This document shows, in pieces, positions 33,635-44,904 of a stretch of DNA of 64,000 nt; position 1 is the stretch's first letter, and each line of letters opens with the position of its first letter. The translations under genes were made by a program, and so were the position numbers. The notes below the pieces were generated by a model that made no database searches, was not told the origin of the DNA, and worked only from the letters and a program-made list of their open reading frames with translations. Location of the stretch: NCBI RefSeq assembly GCF_024323335.1, contig NC_066581.1:298924536-298988535 (forward strand), read 5' to 3'. This stretch comes from Lathyrus oleraceus. Taxonomy: Eukaryota; Streptophyta; Magnoliopsida; Fabales; Fabaceae.

Positions 33635-35410
33635 AAAGAGAGAAGTTGGTACCCAATTTTCATTGGGTCCAAGTGGGTAAGTGCTAACATGGTTGCCTTT
33701 TGGCTTCCATTGATAAATACCTTTAGGAACAAGAAATCTCCTAAACTTGCATTTCTCAATGGTATGGCTAGCACGACAACAATAATGACATAAACCGTGA
33801 TGATATGGTTGTTTATTCTTGTTCATTAAATCCTTTGGAATGAAAGAGTATTTTGCATATGGTGGATTTAACGACTTCTTAAACAACCTAGAGTCAACGG
33901 CATAAGTGACCTTAGGTTGCAACGCTTTTTCTAATTTGACCTTAAGAGTGTTTACCTCTTTTTGCCAAATATGACAAGCGTCACAATACCTAACTCTACT
34001 ACATCCATCAATGTCAATATCTTTTGAATTTTCTACAATACTAGCCTTCAACGCTTCTAAATCATTTTCAGCTTTGTATACTTTACCTTCCAAAAATGAA
34101 AAAATTTGTTTGTCGGAAGATAGTCTTTTAAAAGCATCTACAGCTTCGTTATGCAGTTTTTCAAAAGCTATTTTTAGTTCGGAAAAAGACATAGAAGAGA
34201 AATTATTGTAATAGGCTTGTTTTACCTTTTTGTCATTGTTTTTCTTCTTGTGGTAGGACAGATCTTTTGTGTGAGCCATAAGGCACAGATTTGCGGCTTC
34301 ATCACCATCACTTGAGCTTTGTGTGCTTGATGAATCACTATCACTTTCCCATGCAATGTACGCTCTTCTTTGTTTGTTGTACCCTTTTGGTGAAGCTTTT
34401 CTTTGATCCTTATACTTCATAGGGCAGTCCGTTTTATAATGTCCAGATTTACCACAATTAAAACAAGATCCTCTTCCTCTACTCTTCTTGTTCTCTTCTT
34501 GTTTCGAATCTGTAGATTGTCTTCGAAACTTCATGAGATTTTTGTCGGAATGCTTGACTCCATTCATTCGAATGAATCTATTATATCTCCTTACAAACAG
34601 TCCCATTTCCTCATCATCCGAATCTTTGTCACTACTTGAATCATTGTCGCTTTGCTCTTTTCGTGAGGACTTAGAGCTAGAGGCCACAAGAGCTATTGGC
34701 TTCTTCTCTCCCTCTTTGTCTCTTTTCTTCTCTTTTTCCTTCTTACTTTTGTTCTCGTATTTTTCAAGACTTTCCAATGCTTGCTGATGTTCTTCCAGCT
34801 TTCCAAACAGAGTTGTAATCGTAAGTCTCGTTAGATCGTTGGCTTCCTTAATTGCTGTTACTTTAGGTTGCCATTCCCTGCTAAGACACCTGAGAATTTT
34901 ATTAGTATCAATTTCATTGGAAACAGGTTTTCCAAGAGCATTCAACCTATTAGTGAGATGAGTGAATCTCTTTTGCATGTCGGAGATAGATTCTCCTTGT
35001 TTCATGCGAAAGAGCTCAAACTCTTGATTGAGTGTGTTAATGCGGGACTGTTTTACTTCAGTAGTACCCTCATGGGCAACTTCTAAAGCATCCCACATTT
35101 CTTTAGCTGTCGTGCAATGGGATACCTGATAATACTCATCTACACCAAGTGCTGAAATTAGCATGTTTCGAGCTCTCCAATCACACGACCACTTTTTTTC
35201 ATCTTTCTCATTCCAATCATCTTCTGGTTTAGGAACTATGGCGCCAGCCGCATTTGTCATAGTGATTTGAAAAGGACCATTTTCAATGGCAGCCCATACT
35301 AGCCTATCCACAGAATTTATATGAACTCGCATGCAGTCTTTCCAGTAGCCATAATTTTCACCGTTGAAAATAGGCGCTCTATTATACGCCCCCTTTGGTT
35401 CAGAATCCAT
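33632..35410 (-). CDS. Copia gag polyprotein, intact
   Basis: Start chosen at the ATG at 35410, 30 bases downstream of the primer site; a longer reading begins with a non-ATG codon. About 592 residues. The UBN2-type gag domain covers roughly residues 60-210 (NYGYWKDCMRVHI, TAKEMWDALEVAHEG, CLSREWQPKVTAI). A lysine/serine-rich segment is followed by a CCHC knuckle CFNCGKSGHYKTDC (about 316-329), and a second CCHC-like site CHYCCRASHTIEKC is near 541-554. Gag packages element RNA into cytoplasmic particles. It is the only undamaged protein of this element. Confidence 0.88.
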   Translation of the reverse strand: MDSEPKGAYNRAPIFNGENYGYWKDCMRVHINSVDRLVWAAIENGPFQITMTNAAGAIVPKPEDDWNEKDEKKWSCDWRARNMLISALGVDEYYQVSHCTTAKEMWDALEVAHEGTTEVKQSRINTLNQEFELFRMKQGESISDMQKRFTHLTNRLNALGKPVSNEIDTNKILRCLSREWQPKVTAIKEANDLTRLTITTLFGKLEEHQQALESLEKYENKSKKEKEKKRDKEGEKKPIALVASSSKSSRKEQSDNDSSSDKDSDDEEMGLFVRRYNRFIRMNGVKHSDKNLMKFRRQSTDSKQEENKKSRGRGSCFNCGKSGHYKTDCPMKYKDQRKASPKGYNKQRRAYIAWESDSDSSSTQSSSDGDEAANLCLMAHTKDLSYHKKKNNDKKVKQAYYNNFSSMSFSELKIAFEKLHNEAVDAFKRLSSDKQIFSFLEGKVYKAENDLEALKASIVENSKDIDIDGCSRVRYCDACHIWQKEVNTLKVKLEKALQPKVTYAVDSRLFKKSLNPPYAKYSFIPKDLMNKNKQPYHHGLCHYCCRASHTIEKCKFRRFLVPKGIYQWKPKGNHVSTYPLGPNENWVPTSLF

Positions 35411-35442
35411 ACTGTTACAGGCAGCCACAGAGCACCAGCGAA

Positions 35443-35458
35443 CCAGGCTCTGATACCA
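35443..35458 (-). other. Primer binding site (initiator tRNA-Met) of the copia element
   Basis: On the minus strand TGGTATCAGAGCCTGG follows the 5' LTR end after two bases (GT). TGGTATCAGAGC is the standard complement of plant initiator tRNA-Met. Confidence 0.9.
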
Positions 35459-35460
35459 CT

Positions 35461-37129
35461 TGTTAGACGGTGTGGCTAGTGATCGAGAGGGGGGGTGAAT
35501 AGATCACTTCTTTAAAATTAAACGGATTTAAAGTTTTATCAGAGTTTTTAAAGTTGGCGGAAAATTTCAGTCCCGAATCGACTTCCGTCTATTCTGAACC
35601 GCTACTAGAAAGCCGGACACGCGAGTTTAATGCTGGATTTGAATAAGAATGACAGAAACTATTAACACCAGAATTTTAGCTAATTGAATGCACTTATCAT
35701 TAAAGTCTATTTCCAATGAATAAAACCTAGCTAACAATTTTGTCGAACAGTTGGTGTGTATGTAATCAATAATGAACAACAGTGGAGTTTAGTTAAAGAA
35801 GTTTTCTTGCCACTGCTGTCTTGCAAAAGGTACAATCACCACACACTAACTGAATTTGCAAAACTGTTGGAAACGTAAAAAGGAGTAAGGGAAGAATACA
35901 ATACGCAGAGATTTGGTAAGGAAGTTCCCCACGTCGTCCTCGCGTGTGGGTACGTCTCCCTCTCAATTTCAAATGAAATTGAGAACTTTGATTATCAATT
36001 ATTGCCGAATTCGTTGATACAAGGTTATGATACAAAGACAGAATTCTAAATTCCAAGAACTTCTTCTTGTATGAAACCTCCACTTGATCTGAGCACGACC
36101 AAGAATTTCCTGCACGAAATTGCAAACAATTCACCGGTTCCACGACCTGCTTGCGAAATCCCCCGATCTCCAAACGCAACGCTGCGGCTGAATCTGTTCT
36201 GCAAACGTGACTAACAAACCCGCAAGAACACTCCAGTTCTTGAAGGACAAACCAGTAGGTTTTTCCTCGAAACCCCCTTCAATCTTCAACTCAGCTAGAT
36301 CCTCGATCGTTCCACTGAAAACCCTCAGCTAGATCCTTGATCGTACCACTGAACGTTATCTCGTTGATCCTTTAATCCAAAGAACAAGAATGATTATGTG
36401 TTGATGTTCTTGAAGAAAAGTGATTGAGAAGATGAAGTCTCTTTCAGGTTTCTATCTGCTCAAGAAACAATTGCCTCTACACACTGCTTTGATCTTGTGT
36501 TCAATTGTTTTTCCCTCTAAGAATTCGTGTCTTTGCACTACTGTCACAACATCTCTTATATATGCTGAAAAACAGAAACTGTTAGAGCACAAAACAGACT
36601 TATGCATTGATACATGAGAGTATGCATCGATGCATACTGTAAGATAAGTGAGTTTTTGGTGAATTGAATTAAGCATGGATCGATGCATAATTCGTATGTA
36701 TTGATGCATATGACATTTCCACTAACATGTATTGATGCCTAATACGTATGCATTGATACATAGGGTGTTTCAACAGATCATGCATCGATGCAAGGATCGT
36801 ATGGATCGATCCATAAAGCATTTTGCCTTTCATGTGTCGATACATGACTCGTGTGCATCGATGCATACTGAACAAAAAAAGTTTTGTGATTTACCACATG
36901 TTGTATGGATCGATACATAGGCTTATGTGTTGATGCATACTGACACAAAATGGATTTTATGAGTTATTTTAAGAGATGTATCAATGTAGGTCTTTATGTA
37001 CAGTTATGTAACAATAGAATGGGATAAAAACACAAATGTATCATGTAATGTAATGCACAGCCAACATTTGGATGATGATCACAGAATTTGCTATCATTCA
37101 AAATTAATTCAAAGTAAAGAATTCTCACA
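35461..37129 (-). repeat. 5' LTR of the copia element
   Basis: Plus-strand start TGTTAGACGG, end TTCTCACA. Transcription would run towards lower coordinates. It carries the palindrome array at about 36602-36936 with the same spacing as the 3' LTR and two or three altered bases within motifs. Confidence 0.92.
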
Positions 37130-37558
37130 CTTTGTTGTGTCAGTCATATGTGGAGAAGAGTTCCAACTTTCTGAACTCCCACTTTCATTTGTCTGAAGCT
37201 CTCCCAGGCCAGGGATAAGAGCTGTGAGGTCTTACCCTCACTTCCCATTTCATCTGCTTCACCCTAACTCTCAATGTTAGGGTTAAGAGCTAACTACACC
37301 CGATTCCAGTTGGCTTGTGTTTCACAGCCTAACCTTGTGTGAGCCCACTTTGTTTGTATATAGTGTGTGCTAATTGTGTGTATGTTTGCTTTGCCTATGC
37401 TGTGTAGGATAGCTTGCTGCCTGTGCAAGTTAGATAGAAACCTCAACCTAGGACCATGGTGGATTACATGATAACTATTAGGCTCGAGTCAGGCTCCCTT
37501 TTAGTTTGTCATTTCCCAGTCTCTGTTTAGGAGAAAGTTTCTCCCCTGTTAAGGGGAA

Positions 37559-37619
37559 CTACGTTGCCCTGATCCTCATACCAGATGAGGTACGTAGGCA
37601 GGAGGTCGTACGAGATCTC
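37559..37619 (+). promoter_or_regulatory. Two-hairpin module M6 (second LTR family)
   Basis: Outer CTACGT (37559-37564) with ACGTAG (37592-37597). Inner CCTCAT with ATGAGG around ACCAG. Hairpin 2 GAGGTC (37602-37607) with GATCTC (37614-37619; one G-T) around GTACGA. The inner stem shows a C-G pair where M1 has T-G and M3-M5 have T-A. Confidence 0.7.
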
Positions 37620-37741
37620 TCCGGGCACCCTTTTTCTTTTTGAGTGTGTTTGCTTGACAGTTATTAGGCTCGAGTTCCAGACTCCCTATTAACTTGTTTG
37701 TTTGTTAACCTTCTTGTGGGTGTTAGGATATGGATGTAAGA

Positions 37742-37940
37742 CCAGCGATTGGCAGTCCGTATCCTATTGGTGTTTGTTTGTGTGGAGTCTGACGTAAGTC
37801 CAGCGATTGGCAGTTGGTTTCCAGTGTGTGTTTGTTGGTTCGGAGTCTGATGTAAGTCCAGCGATTGGCATTCGGTTTCCATGTTTGCCTGTTTGTATGG
37901 AGTCTGACATAATTCCAGCGATTGGCAGTCGGTTTCCTGT
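37742..37940 (+). repeat. Four tandem repeats of about 58 bp
   Basis: CCAGCGATTGGCA recurs at 37742, 37800, 37859 and 37915 within GTCTGACGTAAGTCCAGCG-type units ending GGTTTCC. LTR1 has a single unit near 11550, so the copy number differs between related LTRs. Confidence 0.8.
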
Positions 37941-37970
37941 TTGTGATTTGTTTGGCGTGCGTGAGCCGAA

Positions 37971-38030
37971 CTACGGTAGCTCTGATTCTCATTCTAGATG
38001 AGATACGTAGGCATAGGATGCGATATCCTA
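37971..38030 (+). promoter_or_regulatory. Two-hairpin module M7 (second LTR family)
   Basis: Outer CTACG with CGTAG. Inner TCTCAT with ATGAGA around TCTAG. Hairpin 2 TAGGAT (38014-38019) with ATCCTA (38025-38030) around GCGAT, with perfect pairing. It corresponds to M3/M4 by loop type. Confidence 0.7.
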
Positions 38031-38340
38031 GCGAGCCCTTTCCCCTCTTATTCCACCTGTGTTGTTTCCAGTGTGCGTGTGCATTCTTTTGAGCAGTGTT
38101 TAGCAACCTTTCTTCTATCCTTTTGAGCGTGGATCCCGTCGAGTACGACGGATGCGTAGGGGTGCTAATACCTTCCCTTCGCATAACCGACTCCCGATCC
38201 CATCTCTCTTTGGTCGCGAGACCATGTCTTTTCCAGGTTTACTTCGAGCGTTTCCTTTCCCTCCTTTGGGATAAATAACGCACGGTGGCGGCTCTGTTTG
38301 TTTTGTTTTAGCCCGCCGGTTGTTTTTCGCGGATGCGACA

Positions 38341-40160
38341 GGACTTAACTACTATTACTCCTACTCTTATAACTTTCGAAGATGTTCCAATTGAAAATCA
38401 AGGTATGGATTTGAATGTTGATAATGTTTTAAATCCTAATTATATTATTTATGTAGATACTATGAAAGACGTTGTTGAAAATGAGGTTGATCAAGAGGTT
38501 GAAAGTGTTGAGAAACCGGTTGCTTCTGATGAGTTGAGGCGGTCTACTCGTGATAAAAGGCCTTTCGTTCAATACCACTTGAACGAGTCTATTTTTCTTA
38601 CCGATGGTGGAGAACCCACAAGCTTTGAAGAAGTTTTGGAGGATGAGAACAAAAAGGAGTGGATGGATTCCATAGAGGATGAAATGTAATAATTTCGTGA
38701 GAATAATACCTTTGAGTTAGTGAATTTACCAAATGGTAAGAATGCATTGAATAATAGATGGGTTTATCAAATTAAGCAAGATGAGTGTACTTCTCAAAGA
38801 AGATACAAGGCTCGCTTAGTGGTAAAAGTTTTAAATAATGGAAAGGTGTTGACTATGGCGAGATTTTTGCTTCGGTTGTGAAGATACAATATATTCGAGT
38901 GGTTTTTAGGTTAGCCGTTAGTTTTTATTTGGAAGTAGAGAAAATGGACGTGAAGACGACTTTTCATCACGTTGATCTACATGAAGAAATTTACATGTAG
39001 CAACCGAATGAATTCCGAAAGAAGGGCAAAGAAGACTATGTTTGCAAATTGATAAAAAATCTTTATGGTTTGAAATAAGCGCCTCATCAATGGTATCAAA
39101 AGTTCAACTCAGTGATGATTGAACATAGGTACAAGATGACCAAGGCCGATCATTGTTTGTTTTTTCGGAATTTCTTCGAAGGTGATTTCATTATCCTCTT
39201 GCTTTATATGGATGATATTCTAATTGTTGGAAAGGATATTTCAAGAATAAAAAAGTTGAAGAAAACTTTGAGTGAATATATTGTTATGAAGGATTTAAGA
39301 GAGACTCGGAAAATTCTTGGTATTGAAATTGTTCAAGATCGAAATGAGAAGAAGTCGTACTTGTCACAAGAAATATATATGGAGAAAGTCCTTCGGAGTT
39401 TTAGTATGGATAAGCCTAAAGCGGTGAGCATTCCAATTGCTTCTCATTTCAAGCTTAGTTATAAACTATGTCCATCTACGAATGAAGAAAATTTGAGTGT
39501 GAAGAACATTTCGTACTCGTTGGCCATTGGTAGTTTGATGTATGCTATGGTTTATACAAGACCTGATATATCTCATACTGTGGGAATGGTGAGTCGTTAT
39601 CTGTCAAATCTGAGAAAAGATCATTGGGAGGTCGTGAAGTGGGTGATGAGATATTTGCGTGGCTCGTCAATTTGAAGCTAACATTGGAATGAAAGAAGCC
39701 TATGTTGGTTGGGTATACAGATTCGGATCTAGCCGAAAGCTTAGATGATTAAAAGTATACTTCGGGGTATATGGTGACTTTTGATGGGGGTGTCGTGGCT
39801 TGGCAATCAAAGTTGCACTCTCTACTACCGAAGCCGAGTTTATAGTTGTCGTGGAAGCTTCAAAATAGTTGTTATGGTTGAGGAAATTTGCAATGGAACT
39901 TGGTGTGAAACAAGGAAAGTATGTCTTGCTTTGTAATATTCAAAGTGCTTTCACTTATCGAAGAATTCCTCCTTTCACTCGAGGTTGAAGCATATTGATG
40001 TTTGTTATAATTGGATTCGTGATACATTAGATTCCAAGTTGATGGAGCTTGAGAAGATTCACACTGATGAAAATGGTTTTGATATGTTGACGAAGGTGTT
40101 GCATAGGGGAAAGTTTGAGTTTTATCGCATGGTAGTCGGATTGGTGATGCCCTCCGACTA
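38341..40160 (+). pseudogene. Ty1/copia pol relic: RT and RNase H
   Basis: It begins mid-pol with the pre-RT linker (LRRSTRDKRPF, YHLNESIFL, EEVLEDENKKEWMDSI), then RT with many stops and frameshifts (NNRWVYQIKQD, KMDVKTTF, and LLYMDDILIVGK as the catalytic box near 39210). RNase H text follows (SLMYAMVYTRPDISH, KHIDVCYNWIRD, HTDENGFDMLTKVLHRGKFE). Orientation is plus. The 5' half is absent because the Tat LTR interrupts at 38341; it presumably lies left of the window. Confidence 0.8.
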
Positions 40161-40176
40161 GTCGGTCGAGGAAGTT

Positions 40177-40880
40177 TGTTGGGCTATCCCTCCTATTTGG
40201 AGTGACCCAAATGAATGTGGGTTAGTAATCCATGTGTGTGTAAGCCTTCTTTATTATTTAAAAAAGAGAATTAGGTCAAAAATTCATAAGGTGAGAAACA
40301 ACAAAAGAAAAATTGAGAGAATAGTGAAATTCCCACAGTCCCAATTCAACACATATCATTTCACAAGATCAGAGATTTCTCACAATCCAACCGTTGAATC
40401 ATCCTGATTTTTTGTGATAATGTTCAGCACTTATAGAGGTACATTCTGAACGATGGAAATCAGATTTTGAGCTTTCTAGACCTATCTGCCGAGTTATTTT
40501 CTAAGTGCAATTTTTATGGTTGTTTTGGTTGTCTGTCTCTCTTGATTCTTGTTGTATTTCAGGATTGATTGTAGATCTTAATGATGTTGAAGTATGCCTA
40601 TAATTGGTGTTAGAGTAAATCTTGATTGTAACCATTGTTTGATTATAGTAGAGATTTAAGTGACCTATGAGTCTTGTGATTGAAGTATGCCTATAATTGG
40701 TGTTAGAGTAAATGACCTATGAGTCTTGTGATTTTTTACTCCTAATTAACAGAGATTTTTCCAAACTAAAAAAAATTGTGTTGTGTTGTTTAGTATGTTT
40801 TGTTGATTGTCGTTGCATTTGATATTCGAAAAAGATTGTGTTATTGAATATTCCATTATATTGTGGATTTCCTCCCAATA
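40177..40880 (+). repeat. Putative 3' LTR of the plus-strand copia relic
   Basis: TGTTGGGC starts just after the RNase H end and a purine tract GGTCGAGGAAG. CCCAATA at 40874-40880 is the near-complement of the start, as in copia LTR ends. Inside, GAAGTATGCCTATAATTGG and GACCTATGAGTCTTGTGATT each occur twice, about 92 and 53 bp apart. The partner LTR is not in the window. Confidence 0.55.
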
Positions 40881-42066
40881 ATAACTACTATATCACAATA
40901 TCACCACTTAGAAGACACTGAGTAAACGTGGATATTACAATTTAACTCTGACAGACCTGAAAATTTGAGAAAGAATATAACATAACTCTTCCATAATGTG
41001 CAATTTAGCATATTTCCACTAAAAATGGTGTGAATATTTCATGTATAACTAACTAATCAAAGAAAATAATAAGAAAGAATAGTCAAATTAAGGTAAATGA
41101 CATAGTATTTCTATAAGAAATTTGATAATTGTCTTTCTATGACTACTTGTTTGTGTATATACTTCATTTCATGAAATGCTCAAATTATATCTACAATGAC
41201 AACAAATGACAATGTTTATATGAGATGATAATGTGGTGACAATTTAATATCCAAGTACTTTTGCAAGTTTTGAATTGAAGATCATTTTCATGAACTTTAG
41301 ATTTATTTCTCCATATGATAAGTCTCACATTCTTTCAGCCTATAAATTTTAACCCTATGAATCTGAGAAACATCGATAAAATTAATAAGAAATAGGTAAA
41401 AAAATGTAATGTTATGAATGGATATAATTTCATGTATACCTTTAAATAAATTACCAACATTTGGATATTGTTTTCATAATTTTTTCTTAGGTGCAATCCA
41501 AATATTTACAATACGAGCAAATAGTTTATATATTTTCTTGTTATTATTTAAGCCAAATATTTTATCAAATGGAATTGTTAGATCATAAACATGTCAACAT
41601 AGAAATAGAAAAAGAGAAAGTGATGTGTTAGTTAAGACTATAAATTAAGTGTCTTACAAACTGATTAAAATATGGACGTTCTTTAGACATATTTCAGGAA
41701 ATGAAATTTGTGTGCGTATAGATTTATACAAAATGAAACTTTTTCTTACACATTTTTCAACTAAATTTATGCCATTGAAATAGAGAAGATAATAAAAGAT
41801 GGTTTCCGAGGCAAAAACACACTCCTTTTTTGTGTTAGTATGGACTATAAGTTGATAAATTTAAAATCAACATGCATCCATAAATGTTTCAAAAAAGGGT
41901 AAACAATTCAAATATGTAAGGCTGCATATTTTCATCAAAATGAAGTATTTCTATGATGGAAAAATTATTAAACTACTCCATATTCACTAGTTCTGAAACA
42001 CTGAAGATGATGGTGCAATAAATGGGAGTTGACCCATAGAATGTTCGATAGGAGATAGATGACATT
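40881..42066. other. AT-rich intergenic DNA, nothing identified
   Basis: No ORF with recognisable motifs, no clear repeats and no terminal inverted repeats were seen on either strand. Confidence 0.5.
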
Positions 42067-42629
42067 AAAGAATGTTATGCCAGGTTTAGATTTATGTAGA
42101 AGTTGTACAAATACTACATGGATGTGATAGTTGAGACAGATGGTGATGAAGCACGGGTAGCACATCATAGAATATGTGCATTGAGGTCATGCCTCTTGTA
42201 TTTGGTTGGCACGTCCATATTCATGGACAAAAGTGCATACTATGTTGATGTCGTCTACCTAAGACACTTCGTTGATTTGGAGATGATTCATGAGTACAAC
42301 CAGGGACCTTTTGTTTACTGTTAATAATTTTTTATAACACTTATGCTACACCATCACTAATATTTCATCAGAACCATTCTCAGTAATGGATCCTCCAACA
42401 TTTTTCATGCCTATCCGACTTGGCATATGTGGATGACTACGACGAGGCTTTCCCACGTGCTAGCTCATTCACCATACTCAGAGGGAATCAAGTGATCGAG
42501 TCGTTTTAAGTTTATCTTAACCGCAATGTGGGAGATGATATAAACTTCACACCGTACGGTGATCACTATGAGAGAGGCCCTTCAATGAGATATCATTCTA
42601 CTCTTAATCGCTAGCTTGTGGGTCACGAT
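42067..42629 (+). pseudogene. Plant mobile domain (PMD/MAIN-like) gene relic, 5' part
   Basis: An open frame (42103-42324) reads ALRSCLLYLVGTSIFMDKSA and YYVDVVYLRHFVDLEMIHEYN, the core of the plant mobile domain found in MAIN-like proteins and in some MULE and gypsy captures. Frame-shifted text up to about 42560 (DYDEAFPRASSFT, YGDHYER) matches the following part of the domain. It breaks off at the left LTR of the gypsy insertion. Confidence 0.7.
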
Positions 42630-43127
42630 TAATGTAGAAAAGCTGACTGCGCGTATAGAAGAAAAAGTCACGCGTCAGAAAGGTTCGACAGGAATTATGT
42701 TGTCCGATATTAGAATGACTATTATTATATACCTTTATGGATAGGGAATTGGATCATGAGTCCCACTCATCGCTTTTCAGTGACATATGAGTCTTTTAAG
42801 CCATCCGAGTTTATTTCATGCCCGAATACAACATTTTAATATTTTCTGCAATTTTCAAATTTTATTTTATTTTTGGATTAAAAGCCTATTAGAATTTCTT
42901 TTTCTATTTTATTTCTGTTTTAATATTAAAAGTCCATTAAGGTTTCTTTTTATGTATTTAAACACCGTTGGGTGTGGCCGTGAAGGTTATCTTTCATCAT
43001 AGTAAAATTCAAATATTTTCTCTTTTGGTGGATTCCAAAACTTTATCTGACAAGTTTGACGCTTGCAAACTTGTTTTTTCGTTCTACGCTTAACACTTGC
43101 TAATTCTTCGTGATTCTGACTATGTCA
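42630..43127 (+). repeat. 5' LTR of the small gypsy element
   Basis: Shares long stretches with 45258-45759 (CGAGTTTRTTTCATRCCC, TTTATGTATTTAAACACC, GGTGGATTCCAAAACTTT). A possible TATA-like element, TATTTAAACACC, lies at 42954. GTGACATAAGAGC (43129-43141) resembles a decayed iMet primer site. Confidence 0.75.
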
Positions 43128-43179
43128 AGTGACATAAGAGCATGTTTTCTAATGTTTTTTTTCGTAGCTTGATCAACCA

Positions 43180-44900
43180 TGGAAGGTCAACCATTGACCA
43201 TAGCAAACATTGAGGGAATTATTGCAACTTTTACCACGACACTAACTGCTTTGACTGAAAAGATGAAGACTTTAAAAACTCGGGTGAACAACACTAACAA
43301 CAACGAGAATTAGTAAAGAGACAAGAGAAGGGAACTAATTAGGGTTTCACTGGGTTGAAACCATCATGTTATTATTGATGACAATTTGAGTTCTAATGAG
43401 GAAGAACCTGACAAGGAAAAGATAATTGATCATGGGAATAAACATAATCATGGTTATTGAGTGAAGACTGATATTTCATTATTCTACATAACGATGGGAG
43501 TGAAGGAGTTTTTGGATTGGCCTATCGATATTGATAGGTTATTCGACATCATGGGCTCCCCCGGGAACAAGAAAGTTAAGATGGTCGTGATCAGGATGAC
43601 GAGTATTGCTGGGGTCTAGTGGGATAAGCTTGTTCTTCATAGGCAGAGGCAAAGAAAATGGTTGGTTAGATCTTTGCGAAGAATGAAACAATTGATGCTT
43701 GAGCGGTGTTTACTGGAGGATTATGATTAGATTTTTTATAAGATGTATATTTAGTGTGTTCAGGGAAAGATAACTTAATAGAATACATAGATGAGTTTAT
43801 GGATTTCTCTGAGTGTAATGAAATGGGAGAATCAGAGAGCCAAAAGGTAGCCCGATACATCAGTGGCTTAAAGGGATCTTTACAGGAGAAGATGGATTTG
43901 CATACTGTATGGATCGTGGCTAAGGCATTCAGACTAGCTTTGAAGGCATAATTGGTGGAGAAATCCCCTTGAAATTTCTCATCTTTTAGGTATTCTCCCC
44001 TTAATAACTTTGAATCGGTATGCGACAAGGAAAAGAGTGCAGCAACCAAGGATTCCAACCTTGAGAATAAGATGACTAACAACCCTGACGGTGTGCAATA
44101 GGGTAAAGCACCAGTCCAGAGGCATAATAATCCATATGCTAAATCCACTAGAGACATGTGTTATCATTGTAATGGAATAATTTACAGATCAAATGTTTGT
44201 CCAAGAAGGAGAGTCGTTACTGTTGCGGAAGAAAGGGAAGAGGAAAAGGAAAGAGAAAGACATGCAATTGAGAATGATGAATATGCAGGGGTTGAGTTTG
44301 AAGAGGAAGAATATGATGAGAGTGTGAATTTTATGTTACAAATAATTTTAATAGCATCCAAAGATGAAGGACAACACAAGAATTTGTTTAAAACACATTA
44401 TTCTATCAAGAACAATCTGTGTAATCTGATTGTGGATAGTGGCAGCATGAAAATTTTGACGTCAAATAAATTGGTAGATTATTTGATGTTGCCCATAGAA
44501 CCCCGTGAGAAGTCATACACCCTCGGTTGATAAGAAATGGCTACCAAGTTCGAGGAACACTAGCTTGCAGAGTTCATATCTCTATCAAAAATCATTACAG
44601 AGAAGAGGTACTTTTGTAGTGTTCTTGATATGGATGCTTGTCATATTTTACTTGGTAGGACTTGACTGTTTGATAATGATATCACTTGTCAAGGACAGGA
44701 TAACATGATGATGTTTACACGGAGCACACATAAAATTGTTATGGCCCCTGTTTTGCATTAATGTTAACAATACAGGAGGAAAGAATTCTAGTTTCTTGGT
44801 GATGACACAAAGTGAAAAGGAGCTTGATGGGGCTGTTAAAGAAACTGGATTTTTTTGCCCAATGATGATTAAAGGGATGATGGGTGATGTAAATGAGTAA
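43180..44900 (+). pseudogene. Gypsy gag and protease relic
   Basis: ATG at 43180 opens MEGQPLTIANIEG and stops after about 45 codons. Gag text continues in several frames. A degraded zinc knuckle CYHCNGIIYRSNVCPRRR is at 44157-44210. An acidic linker and the aspartic protease follow (FKTHYSIKNNLCNLIVDSGS, with the DSGS active site near 44430), then DMDACHILLG-like text at 44627. Numerous stops make it non-functional. Confidence 0.65.
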
Positions 44901-44904
44901 ATAA

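Larger units (their letters stand above)
28642..37129 (-). mobile_element. Nearly intact Ty1/copia retrotransposon (8.5 kb) with 5-bp target duplication
   Basis: Long direct repeats at 28642-30324 and 35461-37129 are flanked by perfect CTTTG duplications (28637-28641 and 37130-37134). On the minus strand the order is 5' LTR, iMet primer site, gag, protease-integrase, RT, 3' UTR, polypurine tract, 3' LTR, which is the copia order. By eye the LTRs differ by about a dozen substitutions plus two indels in about 1.67 kb, so the insertion is recent. Defects: one T insertion in pol and loss of RNase H. Confidence 0.92.
37130..38340 (+). mobile_element. Right part of the second Tat/Ogre LTR, ending at 38340
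   Basis: It continues 26918-28641 across the copia insertion. It contains the Tat leader text, two hairpin modules, a 58-bp repeat and the conserved end GGGATAAATAACGCACGGTGG...GCGACA at 38340, as in LTR1. No primer site follows; copia pol begins directly at 38341, so this is a solo or 3' LTR inserted into that copia element. Confidence 0.7.

Noticed and set aside
42625..42629. Target site duplication for the small gypsy element (ACGAT)
   Set aside because: The right flank reads CATAT, which matches too poorly. The element is defined by its LTRs instead.
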